Positions 1 through 6,180 of a DNA stretch of 17,003 nucleotides are shown piece after piece. Under the pieces are notes generated by a model. That model had not been told where the DNA came from, did not search any database, and saw only the letters and a program-made list of their open reading frames with translations. Positions within the stretch are counted from its first letter, which is position 1. Each line of letters opens with the position of its first letter. Source of the stretch: CAZKJL01 sp964611095 (GTDB lineage: Bacteria > Patescibacteriota > Gracilibacteria > Peribacterales > Peribacteraceae); NCBI GenBank assembly GCA_964611095.1, contig CAZSWJ010000020.1, forward strand, positions 1-17,003, given 5' to 3'. Position numbers and translations under genes: made by a program.

Positions 1-53
1 CTTGCGGTACACGATTTTGAGTCGTGCGCGTCTACCAATTCCGCCACTTCGGC
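1..53 (-). tRNA. tRNA-Leu (anticodon CAA), 3' part missing
   Basis: Read on the minus strand, the sequence begins GCCGAAGTGGCGGAATTGG, the acceptor strand and D-arm of a leucine tRNA. An anticodon stem CACGA/TCGTG follows with the 7-nt loop CTCAAAA, giving anticodon CAA (positions 19-17), which decodes UUG. The 5' end is set at 53 by the 7-nt acceptor GCCGAAG before T8. The variable arm, T-arm and 3' acceptor lie beyond the window edge. Confidence 0.93.
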
Positions 54-114
54 AAAGAGCACGCCAAGCGTACAGCGTTTTATGCTCGGCTTCCATGCCG
101 TCGTGATCCTTGCA

Positions 115-453
115 CTAGCCCAGCCTGCTCAGGTCCGAATTGGCGCGCGAACGCTGTGCTTGCAGTGCCGCGATATCGCGTTCCAGCTGCGCCACTTCAT
201 TCCGCAGCAGATCCTTTTGCCTGCGAATCAGTTCTTCGTTTTGGCGCTTCTGTTCATCGGCCTGCCTTTTTTGCTCATCGGCCTGGCGTTTCTGAATGTC
301 CGCCTGCTTCTTTTGGTCTTCCAGTTGCCTTTTTTGTTGTACCAGATCTTGGGCGGTGCTGGACATGGAGAAAAAGGGGTAGGTACACATCAAGACGGAT
401 GAAAGCCCGAATTCTTTCCATCTCCGGCGTCCATTTCTTCTCATGCACGTCAT
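115..453 (-). CDS. small exported or anchored coiled-coil protein, heptad repeats
   Basis: About 112 aa, function not recognised. The N-terminus is basic (MRRNGRRRWK) and is followed by a short hydrophobic stretch (about residues 15-30, ending SSTAQD) that could be a signal peptide or weak anchor. Residues 47-74 are four near-perfect heptads (QKKQADI, QKRQADE twice, QKRQNEE), and the charged helix continues to the C-terminus, so a long coiled coil is expected. The start at 453 is chosen because its ATG overlaps the TGA of the upstream lipoprotein gene (ATGA at 453-450), the usual sign of translational coupling; an alternative ATG at 444 has GGAAGA upstream and is also possible. The pairing with a lipoprotein suggests a cell-envelope role, which is inference. 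Confidence 0.7.
   Translation of the reverse strand: MTCMRRNGRRRWKEFGLSSVLMCTYPFFSMSSTAQDLVQQKRQLEDQKKQADIQKRQADEQKRQADEQKRQNEELIRRQKDLLRNEVAQLERDIAALQAQRSRANSDLSRLG
232..315 (-). repeat. four tandem 21-bp units coding for coiled-coil heptads
   Basis: Within the coiled-coil gene, four consecutive 21-bp units encode QKKQADI, QKRQADE, QKRQADE and QKRQNEE. The DNA units are similar but not identical, as expected for an older in-frame expansion. The repeat keeps the reading frame and could vary in copy number between strains. Confidence 0.75.
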
Positions 454-1031
454 TCTTCCACGATTCCTCCGAGCATCTTCTCCAGTTCTTTGGGTTCCAG
501 CGATGTACTGATGCACAATTTGTCCGCCCGGCACGCGTCGGCTCCCCAGTATTCGCCCCGCTCGTAGGTTTTTGCGCAGGTTTCCGTGGCTGCGTCCCAT
601 GCCTCCTCGTTGTCGTAGGTATACACGATCGTCACCGGTTTTTTACCGAAGGAAACGGTCTTCTTTTCCAGTGTCGGACAGTCCGTATGCCCGCTCTCGG
701 CGATCATGATGCCGGGATAGGATATGACACTCATCCTGTCATCGACCTTCGTCGCGAAAACGGAGGAGTATGTGCAGTCGGGGATACTCTCTTGAGTATC
801 GGGATCGACGCAGTCTCCTCCCGTTTTTGGCAGTCCCTCCGGGCTCACCATGCCTTCCGGTTCCGTCGCGACATACTCGTCGGAAAGCGTGAGTTTGATC
901 GTACCGAAGTCGATCGTATGGTTCGTCGGCATTTGAAAGCCGCTCATGTTCGATGAGCCGCACGCTGTCAGAACGAGTGAACATGTCATGGTGGCCAGGA
1001 TATTCTTTCGGATGGCGGAAGAGACGAGCAT
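450..1031 (-). CDS. hypothetical secreted lipoprotein
   Basis: 193 aa from the ATG at 1031. The N-terminus has a basic patch (IRKN), a hydrophobic core and a lipobox LTAC with the lipidated cysteine at residue 24, so it is predicted to be a membrane-anchored lipoprotein. The mature part has at least six further cysteines (for example GGDCVDP, IPDCTY, HTDCPT, TETCAK, DACRADKLC), which suggests disulfides. No family was recognised. Upstream in-frame ATGs at 1064 and 1097 exist, but 1031 gives a normal-length signal peptide. The gene is divergent from the small membrane protein at 1102 and overlaps the coiled-coil gene by ATGA, so the two probably form one operon. Confidence 0.8.
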   Translation of the reverse strand: MLVSSAIRKNILATMTCSLVLTACGSSNMSGFQMPTNHTIDFGTIKLTLSDEYVATEPEGMVSPEGLPKTGGDCVDPDTQESIPDCTYSSVFATKVDDRMSVISYPGIMIAESGHTDCPTLEKKTVSFGKKPVTIVYTYDNEEAWDAATETCAKTYERGEYWGADACRADKLCISTSLEPKELEKMLGGIVEE

Positions 1032-1062
1032 GGTTCGAGAAGGGAGAGGGCGAATACTTTCC

Positions 1063-1072
1063 ATGGTACAAT
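1063..1072. promoter_or_regulatory. overlapping divergent -10 candidates
   Basis: On the minus strand TGTACCAT gives an extended -10 (TACCAT, 1068-1063) for the lipoprotein gene. On the plus strand TACAAT (1067-1072) is a -10 candidate for the gene at 1102. The two boxes overlap by two bases. No good -35 was seen for either, so this is tentative. Confidence 0.4.
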
Positions 1073-1101
1073 CGAGGGTGGCCTTCACATACCTCAATCA
1101 T

Positions 1102-1350
1102 ATGAAGCTCTGGTTCAAAGCAAAACGGTACGGCTGGGGATGGTATCCCGTGACATGGGAAGGCTGGCTTGTAACGCTTCTGTACGTCGTCCTCATGGTG
1201 ACGGTTGCCGCCGCCGTCGATGAAACGGCGCAGCCCAGGAATGCCACAGTCGCCGTGGTCGTGATGACATGGATCGTTCTGACCGCCGCGCTGCTCGTGA
1301 TTTGCTACGCCACGGGCGAGAAGCCGCGGTGGCGGTGGGGCAAAGATTAG
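1102..1350 (+). CDS. small conserved-looking membrane protein, two TM helices
   Basis: 82 aa. The start MKLWFKAKRYGWGWYPVTWEG is rich in aromatic and basic residues and resembles a small membrane-protein family I associate with candidate-phyla genomes, although I cannot name a domain. Two hydrophobic helices are visible at about residues 21-40 and 48-70, followed by a short basic tail (EKPRWRWGKD). The upstream in-frame extension to 946 is antisense to the lipoprotein gene and is rejected; the ATG at 1102 begins the recognisable part. Its stop (TAG, 1348-1350) overlaps the stop of the convergent pfk gene by four bases. Confidence 0.75.
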   Translation: MKLWFKAKRYGWGWYPVTWEGWLVTLLYVVLMVTVAAAVDETAQPRNATVAVVVMTWIVLTAALLVICYATGEKPRWRWGKD

Positions 1351-2552
1351 GCTTTTTGATCGGTTTCCAGAAGCGGCATCGATCCCGGAGGCAGATCGGC
1401 GTTTTCATTGATCGCGCTTGCGAGACCGGGAGCATTGGCCAAATCCGTTCGTGTCAGTCTGATGCGTTCGGCGGCGGCCTTGGGGACGAGGCGCATGCTC
1501 ATCGTGTCCGGGTCGTACATGTCTTCGGTCACGAAGCGTCCGCCGGCCACGTCGGAGAGCGGTACGTCGACGATTTGTCCGCCGCGGTACGACACCATGC
1601 GTCCGTACAGATCGTTGCTGGCAAGGAGTCCGGCATACGCGCCGAGTCTGGAGGCGAATACCGCGTCGTGCGCCACGGGTTCGCCGTTGCGCGCATGGTA
1701 ACCCACGATTTCAGTCTGCGTCCCGAGCCCCGTCGCCTTTTTGATCATGGATGCGAGTCTGTTTGCCGCACCGCTCAACTTGGGGTGCCCGAACGCGTCG
1801 ACTTCCGCGTTGTCATCGGGCGGAAAGTATCCTTCGGAGATGGCGATGACCGCGTTGCGCACCGGCCTGCCGTTGCTGTCGTGCTCGTTGTAGACCTCAT
1901 GGATTCGCCGCATCAGCACCTGTTCGTCGATGGGGAACTCGGGAATGAGCACGATGTCCGCACCTCCCGCCTCTCCTCCGTGGAGGGTGATCCATCCGGC
2001 GTTGCGTCCCATGACTTCCACGACGGCGACGCGGCTCATCGACGTGGCGTCCACTCGCATCGCGCGCATTTCCTGCGCCGCACGGTTGACCGCCGATTCG
2101 AAGCCGAACGTACGATCCGTTCCCATCACGTCGTTATCCACGGTCTTCGGCACGCCGATGGCGCGTACCACTCCGTGTTCCTGCAGCTCGCGTGCCTGGC
2201 CCAGCGTGTCATCGCCACCGATGGCGATGATGCCGGTGAGGCCGTATGCCTTCACCGTCTCCGCGACCTGGTCGTACTGGTCGGGTTTGATTTTGGTGCG
2301 AGAACTGCGGAGCGTGGTTCCTCCTTCACTGAGCAGGTCATGCAATTCGCGACGTGTCATGTCGGACAGTCGCACGATGTCTTCTCGCGGTTTCAAAAGG
2401 CCCTTCCACCCCTCCGGAATGCCGATGGCTTCGTGTCCCTCGGCTTTCAGCTGACGCGCGGCCGTGGACAGCACGGCGTTGAGACCGGGAGCGATGCCGC
2501 CGCCGGTGAAAATGCCGACGCGTTGTTTGGGAAGTGTGGATGGGGTGTTCAT
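1347..2552 (-). CDS. pfp: 6-phosphofructokinase, PPi-dependent type predicted
   Basis: 401 aa. It phosphorylates fructose 6-phosphate to fructose 1,6-bisphosphate in glycolysis. Motifs in order: GIFTGGGIAPGLNA (13-26), GGDDTLGQA (112-120), GVPKTVDND (133-141), TDRTFGFESA (145-154), MGRNAGW (181-187) and ISEGY (239-242). In this family the residue after GGD discriminates phosphate donors: ATP enzymes have GGDG with PGTIDND, whereas PPi enzymes have GGDD with PKT; both diagnostic positions here are of the PPi type. Such an enzyme is reversible and saves ATP, fitting a fermentative cell (inference). It stands alone with its own promoter. A mixed or ATP-using group III enzyme remains possible because donor use needs biochemical proof. 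Confidence 0.93.
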   Translation of the reverse strand: MNTPSTLPKQRVGIFTGGGIAPGLNAVLSTAARQLKAEGHEAIGIPEGWKGLLKPREDIVRLSDMTRRELHDLLSEGGTTLRSSRTKIKPDQYDQVAETVKAYGLTGIIAIGGDDTLGQARELQEHGVVRAIGVPKTVDNDVMGTDRTFGFESAVNRAAQEMRAMRVDATSMSRVAVVEVMGRNAGWITLHGGEAGGADIVLIPEFPIDEQVLMRRIHEVYNEHDSNGRPVRNAVIAISEGYFPPDDNAEVDAFGHPKLSGAANRLASMIKKATGLGTQTEIVGYHARNGEPVAHDAVFASRLGAYAGLLASNDLYGRMVSYRGGQIVDVPLSDVAGGRFVTEDMYDPDTMSMRLVPKAAAERIRLTRTDLANAPGLASAINENADLPPGSMPLLETDQKA

Positions 2553-2561
2553 AGGAGGCGC

Positions 2562-2590
2562 ACTATTTCATGGGCCGCATCGCCTCGCAA
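2562..2590 (-). promoter_or_regulatory. pfk promoter, near-leaderless
   Basis: Minus strand: -35 TTGCGA (2590-2585), a 17-bp spacer, -10 AATAGT (2567-2562), then 9 nt to the ATG at 2552. The segment just before the start reads GCGCCTCCT, with no Shine-Dalgarno. Confidence 0.5.
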
Positions 2591-2645
2591 GTTTTGAAGA
2601 TGCTGATGTGCCGTTTGGCGTATTCCTTCGCTCTAAAGACGCAGG

Positions 2646-2651
2646 TACGAT
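2646..2651 (+). promoter_or_regulatory. -10 candidate TACGAT, 6 nt before the start
   Basis: TACGAT is followed by TGCATC and the ATG at 2658. The same hexamer with the same 6-nt gap precedes ruvC. This predicts a leaderless mRNA; no clear -35 was seen. Confidence 0.45.
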
Positions 2652-2657
2652 TGCATC

Positions 2658-3452
2658 ATGAAGATCGCATCGTTGTCTCCGGCGGTCACGGAAATTTTGT
2701 TCGGCATCGAGAGGCAGAAGGGCATCGTGTGCGTCGATCACTACAGTGATTTCCCCGAAGCGGCCAAAGCGATTCCGCGTCTCAAAGGACATCAGAACAT
2801 CGACATCGAAGCACTCCGCGCCTACGCGCCCGACATCGTCTTCACGTCGACAGTCGTTCAAGAAAAACTGGCGGCGCATCTCAAGGCCGAAGGCTTCGCC
2901 GTCATTCACCAAGACCCGCGTTCGGTTGCAGAGGTGTACGAATCCATCCGAAGTATCGGAGTTCTCGTCGATGCCGTCGCGCGCGCCGAGGCGCTCATCG
3001 CATCCATGCAGCAGGGTTTCAACGACACCAAGCGCAAAGCGGGCTTACTGCCGCGCAAAGCCAAGATGTACGTCGAAGAGTGGCACAATCCGCCCATGGT
3101 CAGTGGCAATTGGGTGCCGGAGATCGTGAGATTGGCGGGAGGAGTTTCTTTGGAAGTGCGAAAGTTCGGAAGTGTGAAAGTGGAAAGTGACGGAAAAAAT
3201 CCGCTCAGTCGTGAGGTGAGTTTGGCGGAAGTTTCGGCATTCGATCCGGACATCATCGTGCTCAGCATTTGTGGAGCGGGAGCTGCGGCGAGCAAAGAGC
3301 TTCTTACGAGCCGCGCAGGATGGTCCGATCTGCGTGCCGTCCAAAGCAACCATCTCTTCGTCATCGATGACTCACTGCTGAATCGGCCCGGGCCCAGGCT
3401 GACGGAAGGAGCGAAGAGGCTCTTTGGGTGGGGGTTTCAGGTGATGCACTGA
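2658..3452 (+). CDS. BtuF/FecB-like cobalamin or Fe-siderophore binding protein without signal peptide
   Basis: 264 aa of the periplasmic-binding-protein type 2 family (BtuF-like). Evidence is the typical opening KIASLSPAVTEILFGI, followed by the alternating pattern of the first lobe (IVCVDHYSDFPEAA, DIEALRAYAPDIVFTSTVV), a long linking helix at about residues 100-130, and a second lobe with EVSLAEVSAFDPDIIVLS and NHLFVIDDSLLNRPGPRL. Family members usually deliver cobalamin, haem or Fe(III)-siderophores to an ABC importer. The protein starts directly at the domain with no signal peptide or lipobox, and no permease or ATPase lies nearby, so it may be a cytoplasmic ligand-binding protein. Ligand unknown. 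Confidence 0.85.
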   Translation: MKIASLSPAVTEILFGIERQKGIVCVDHYSDFPEAAKAIPRLKGHQNIDIEALRAYAPDIVFTSTVVQEKLAAHLKAEGFAVIHQDPRSVAEVYESIRSIGVLVDAVARAEALIASMQQGFNDTKRKAGLLPRKAKMYVEEWHNPPMVSGNWVPEIVRLAGGVSLEVRKFGSVKVESDGKNPLSREVSLAEVSAFDPDIIVLSICGAGAAASKELLTSRAGWSDLRAVQSNHLFVIDDSLLNRPGPRLTEGAKRLFGWGFQVMH

Positions 3453-3454
3453 CG

Positions 3455-3510
3455 AGCGAGTGGCAGGTAGCGGTTTGAAAATTCGTGCTACTCGCTACCC
3501 GCCAACCGCT
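3455..3510. repeat. intergenic imperfect palindrome, GCGGGTAGCG family, copy 1
   Basis: Arms 3455-3472 (ending GGCAGGTAGCG) and 3493-3510 (starting CGCTACCCGCC) pair over 18 positions with three mismatches around a 20-nt loop. The reverse complement matches copy 2 at 7803-7853 (shared GGCGGGTAGCGAGTAGC). It sits just after the stop of the BtuF-like gene and before the trxB promoter, with no T-tract typical of an intrinsic terminator immediately following. Confidence 0.75.
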
Positions 3511-3524
3511 CTCCACTTCTCAAA

Positions 3525-3553
3525 TTTACTTTTTACTCATCACGCGTCATGAT
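3525..3553 (+). promoter_or_regulatory. trxB promoter candidate
   Basis: -35 TTTACT (3525-3530), a 17-bp spacer and -10 CATGAT (3548-3553), followed by 6 nt and the ATG at 3560. A leaderless transcript would result. Confidence 0.4.
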
Positions 3554-3559
3554 CGACGT

Positions 3560-4483
3560 ATGTTTGACGTCCTCATCGTCGGTTTGGGATGCGCGGGTTA
3601 CACCGCCGCCGTGTACTGCGCTCGCTACAAGCTCAAGACCTTTTTGGTCGGCGCCGAAGCGGGAGGCATGGGCAACACCGCCGCCGAAGTGGGCAACTGG
3701 CCCGGAGAAATCGACATCCGCGGCCCCGACCTCATGGAGAAGTTCAAGAACCACGCGCTCAGTTTCGGCGACACGGTCACGTTCAAGATCGCGTACGTGA
3801 AAGACGTGCAGCCGGTGAGCGGCGGATTCGAGCTCACGATGGAAGGCGACGAGAAAGTTCGCGGCAAGACGATCATTTTCGCCACGGGTTCCAACAAGCG
3901 TCACCTGGGAGTCCCGGGCGAAACCGAATTCTCGGGCAAAGGCGTGACGTACTGCGCAACGTGCGATGCGTTCTTCTACAAGAACAAGACCGTGGCCGTG
4001 CTCGGAGGAGGGGACAGCGCCGTCGAGGGCGCCGCCATCGCCGCGCAGGTCGCCGCCAAGGTCTACTTGGTGCATCGCCGTTCGGATTTCCGCGCCGAGC
4101 CGTTCTGGGTGGATAAGGTAAAGGAGAAGAAGAACGTGGAGTTCGTCCTCGAGCGCAACGTCACGCAGATTCTCGGCGACAAGAAAGTCACGGGCATCAA
4201 GCTCGATAAGCCGCACAACGGTCTCGACGTTCTGCCGACCGACGGCGTGTTCATCGAAATCGGTTCCACACCGGCGACGGCCTTGCCGCTCAAGCTCGGT
4301 TGCAAGCTCGATGACAAAGGTTTCCTCAAAGTCGACGAGGCGCAGCGCACCAGCGTTCCCGGCATCTTCGCTGCGGGGGACCTCACGAGTGCGAGCAACC
4401 ACTTCGCGCAGTTCACGACCGCCGCAGGCGAAGCCACCGTTGCCGCGAACGGTGCGTTCAACTTTTTGCAGGCCGGACATTAG
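3560..4483 (+). CDS. trxB: thioredoxin reductase (NADPH-type fold)
   Basis: 307 aa, the usual length. It is a flavoprotein that moves electrons from NAD(P)H to thioredoxin. Visible elements: FAD-binding GLGCAGYTAA (8-17), redox-active CATC within TYCATCDAFFY (Cys132 and Cys135), the NADPH-site GGGDSAVEGA (149-158) with VHRRSDFRA (171-179), and the C-terminal FAD motif GIFAAGDL (268-275). Two deviations: the first glycine motif is GLGCAG instead of GxGPAG, and the residues after AAGD read SASNHFAQF where most homologues have an Arg-Gln pair near the flavin. The HRR arginines favour NADPH. The start at 3560 puts the Rossmann motif at residue 8; the upstream extension runs through the repeat and is rejected. 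No thioredoxin gene is in the window. Confidence 0.92.
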   Translation: MFDVLIVGLGCAGYTAAVYCARYKLKTFLVGAEAGGMGNTAAEVGNWPGEIDIRGPDLMEKFKNHALSFGDTVTFKIAYVKDVQPVSGGFELTMEGDEKVRGKTIIFATGSNKRHLGVPGETEFSGKGVTYCATCDAFFYKNKTVAVLGGGDSAVEGAAIAAQVAAKVYLVHRRSDFRAEPFWVDKVKEKKNVEFVLERNVTQILGDKKVTGIKLDKPHNGLDVLPTDGVFIEIGSTPATALPLKLGCKLDDKGFLKVDEAQRTSVPGIFAAGDLTSASNHFAQFTTAAGEATVAANGAFNFLQAGH

Positions 4484-4503
4484 GTCGGTCGGTTCATCGG
4501 CGT

Positions 4504-4509
4504 TAAGCT
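4504..4509 (+). promoter_or_regulatory. -10 candidate TAAGCT before the DMT transporter
   Basis: TAAGCT is followed by GACGGC and ATG at 4516 (6-nt gap). The identical hexamer precedes recF with a 7-nt gap. No Shine-Dalgarno is present. Confidence 0.35.
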
Positions 4510-4515
4510 GACGGC

Positions 4516-5409
4516 ATGTGGATTCTTTTGACGCTGCTCGGCGCGTTCTTATGGGCCGTCATCAACGTGGGAAACTCCGTGCTTGTGGCGCAGTACCACA
4601 AGAGCCCGTTCTTTCTGCTCTGGGTGCAGACCGCGTTCAGCATGGTGTTCTTGGCGTGCATCGCGCTCACCACCGACGTGTGGACGCCCTGGATGCCGTG
4701 GATCGTCGGATGTTCCCTTATCGCGTACGGCGGAGATCTGCTCTTCTTCTGGATTCTCGACAGGCTCGACGTGTCGGTGACGAATGCCGCCTGGGCGATC
4801 CTCGCCATCTTCATGAGCATCGTCGGTTTCGTGTTCTTCCACGAAACGTGGACCCTTCAACAATTCTTCGGAGCATCGCTCGTCATTCTGGGAGTGTTCA
4901 TTCTCTCGTTCTTCTATCACCACGAATCGCTGCTCAAGACCGTCGGCCTTTTGGCGCTGCTCGCCATCTTGTACGTGCCTGCGTACGGACTCCGAAAAGC
5001 GGCGCTTCTTGCCGGAGAACCGGTGCTCCCCATCGTGTTCTGGCTCATCTTCGGTCGCGACATTCTTGCCTTCATCGCCCCGCTCGTCATCACGAAGCAA
5101 CGCACGATGCTCATTCGGACGCTGCCCCGTTCGCCCGTGAGTTTCTATGCCCTCAGCGCTCTCGTCATCAGCTGTTTCTATGCCGCAGAGTTCACCCTCT
5201 CGCACGCCTATGCCACAGGACCTGTGTCCCTCATCTCGGTCATCGGCAACGCCCAGCCGTTCTTCGTCATGATGATCGCCGCACCCATCGTCCGGTACGT
5301 TCCGTCCATGGCGCCCAAAGAACTCATGACCAAGCGCAGCACGAAGATCAAAACGGCCTCATTCCTGGTCGTTTTTATTGGCCTTGCACTGCTTTCGGCT
5401 TCACAGTAA
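4516..5409 (+). CDS. DMT superfamily (EamA-like) membrane transporter
   Basis: 297 aa, almost entirely hydrophobic, with about ten predicted helices arranged as two similar halves, as in EamA/DMT permeases of about 300 aa. The first half opens MWILLTLLGAFLWAVINVGNSVLV and has the family-like stretch VTNAAWAILAIFMSIVGFVFFHETWTLQQFFGASLVILGVFILS (the conserved glutamate in the helix 4-5 hairpin, then a G-x-x-LI-x-G helix). The second half ends in a comparable helix (FLVVFIGLALLSASQ), though without a clear matching hairpin. Substrates in this superfamily range from amino acids to metabolites and drugs, and the sequence does not show which. It follows trxB by 32 bp on the same strand. Confidence 0.85.
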   Translation: MWILLTLLGAFLWAVINVGNSVLVAQYHKSPFFLLWVQTAFSMVFLACIALTTDVWTPWMPWIVGCSLIAYGGDLLFFWILDRLDVSVTNAAWAILAIFMSIVGFVFFHETWTLQQFFGASLVILGVFILSFFYHHESLLKTVGLLALLAILYVPAYGLRKAALLAGEPVLPIVFWLIFGRDILAFIAPLVITKQRTMLIRTLPRSPVSFYALSALVISCFYAAEFTLSHAYATGPVSLISVIGNAQPFFVMMIAAPIVRYVPSMAPKELMTKRSTKIKTASFLVVFIGLALLSASQ

Positions 5410-5412
5410 AGT
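5384..5412 (+). promoter_or_regulatory. promoter candidate for the bL33-like gene
   Basis: -35 TTGCAC (5384-5389), 17-bp spacer and -10 TAAAGT (5407-5412), 9 nt before the ATG at 5422. The -10 overlaps the stop codon (TAA) of the transporter gene, so the promoter lies inside the upstream gene. Confidence 0.5.
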
Positions 5413-5421
5413 ATCGCGGCT

Positions 5422-5598
5422 ATGCCAAGAGGTAAGGCCACCGTGTACGCCGGCTACTGTAAGGAGTGCAACGCTCGCATCTGCAGCGTGCGCATCCTCA
5501 AATCCAAGAAGGCTGACTTCCGCAAATTCACGAAATACTGCCCCAACGAGCGCGCCCGCGTCGAAGTGAAGATCAAGGAAGAGAAGCACTCCAGCTAG
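5422..5598 (+). CDS. rpmG: 50S ribosomal protein L33-like (bL33), 58 aa
   Basis: 58 aa, beginning MPRGKATVYAGYCKECNAR and containing KFTKYCPNERARVEVKIKEEK. Small size, high lysine/arginine content, an N-terminal CxxC (Cys13, Cys16) and the downstream KYCP block match the layout of zinc-type bL33 (CxEC ... KKYCPxCxxH). The second cysteine pair is incomplete: KYCPNER has only Cys40, although Cys21 is also present, so zinc binding may be altered or lost. It lies 12 bp after the transporter gene and 62 bp before the Nudix gene, with its own promoter candidate. The assignment rests on motif layout, so another small Cys-rich basic protein cannot be excluded. Confidence 0.65.
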   Translation: MPRGKATVYAGYCKECNARICSVRILKSKKADFRKFTKYCPNERARVEVKIKEEKHSS

Positions 5599-5648
5599 TT
5601 TCCAAAGGGGATACGGCTTTTTCGGTATGCGCTTGAAACCGATTCGGC

Positions 5649-5654
5649 TAGAGT
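5649..5654 (+). promoter_or_regulatory. -10 candidate TAGAGT before the Nudix gene
   Basis: TAGAGT is followed by TTCGAC and the ATG at 5661 (6-nt gap). No convincing -35 was seen, and there is no Shine-Dalgarno. Confidence 0.35.
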
Positions 5655-5660
5655 TTCGAC

Positions 5661-6170
5661 ATGAAGAAATACCGTTTGGCCGTATCGGTATTGGTCCTGA
5701 AACCTTCCGCCGTCTGCACTCCCGACGGTTGTTCGGTTCTTTGGAGCATTCTTTTGGTGCACAAGCCCCGCAAGCGTGACAGTTGGCAGCTGCCGCAGGG
5801 CGGCGTGGAGGAAGGAGAGACGCCCGAAGTCGCGGCGCTCCGTGAGCTGCAGGAAGAAACGGGCCTCGTTCTTTCCACCGTGAATCACTCCAGCATGTGC
5901 GCGTATTCGTACGACTTTCCGCCCGAGTTCGTGAAGCGTCACAATCCCGTCAACGCGGGGCAGAAACTGTGCTTCGTGGTTGCAGAGGCACCCAAAGACG
6001 CCAAGGTGAAGCCCGACGGCAAAGAGATCGACAATCATGCGTGGGTGCTTTTGGAGCAGGTGCCGCAGTACATTCACCGTGCGCCGTACCTCAAGGTCAT
6101 CGAAGAGGTGTACGCCGAATATCTGAAGATACGGGGAAACAGCGCTGCGGACGGCAAACAATCGATGTAA
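5661..6170 (+). CDS. Nudix hydrolase, RppH/Ap4A hydrolase type
   Basis: 169 aa. The Nudix box GX5EX7REXXEEXG is complete: Gly47, Glu53, then R61-E62-L-Q-E65-E66-T-G68, whose glutamates bind the catalytic Mg2+. It is preceded by SWQLPQGGVEEGETPEVAALREL, close to the WQFPQGG block of RNA pyrophosphohydrolase RppH and bacterial/plant Ap4A hydrolases. Likely activity is removal of pyrophosphate from 5'-triphosphate RNA or hydrolysis of dinucleoside polyphosphates. The region after the box (about residues 75-125) is less RppH-like, so substrate is open. The ATG at 5661 puts the first beta strand (YRLAVSVLVL) at residues 4-13. recF begins 10 bp after the stop. Confidence 0.88.
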   Translation: MKKYRLAVSVLVLKPSAVCTPDGCSVLWSILLVHKPRKRDSWQLPQGGVEEGETPEVAALRELQEETGLVLSTVNHSSMCAYSYDFPPEFVKRHNPVNAGQKLCFVVAEAPKDAKVKPDGKEIDNHAWVLLEQVPQYIHRAPYLKVIEEVYAEYLKIRGNSAADGKQSM

Positions 6171-6173
6171 GCT
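6168..6173 (+). promoter_or_regulatory. -10 candidate TAAGCT before recF
   Basis: TAAGCT overlaps the stop codon of the Nudix gene and is followed by TGGCGCC (7 nt) and the GTG start at 6181. The hexamer matches the one before the DMT transporter gene. Confidence 0.35.
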
Positions 6174-6180
6174 TGGCGCC

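Noticed and set aside
24..956. 310-codon plus-strand open frame over the lipoprotein and coiled-coil genes
   Set aside because: It starts inside the tRNA-Leu and has no motif; the opposite strand has a lipobox and an ATGA-coupled pair that explain the region.
1269..2597. 442-codon plus-strand open frame opposite the phosphofructokinase
   Set aside because: It is fully antisense to a gene with clear family motifs, its translation is rich in His/Arg without any recognisable domain, and it follows from the high-GC codon bias of the real gene.
3455..3510. Palindrome copy 1 as an intrinsic terminator of the BtuF-like gene
   Set aside because: The hairpin has a 20-nt loop and no T-run directly after it, and related copies occur in divergent and other spacers, so a dispersed repeat explains it better.
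3533..4480. 315-codon minus-strand open frame opposite trxB
   Set aside because: Antisense shadow of a gene with intact FAD, CATC and NADPH motifs.
4549..5205. 218-codon minus-strand open frame, very Glu/Arg-rich
   Set aside because: It is the complement of a hydrophobic transporter gene, which always produces charged antisense translations.
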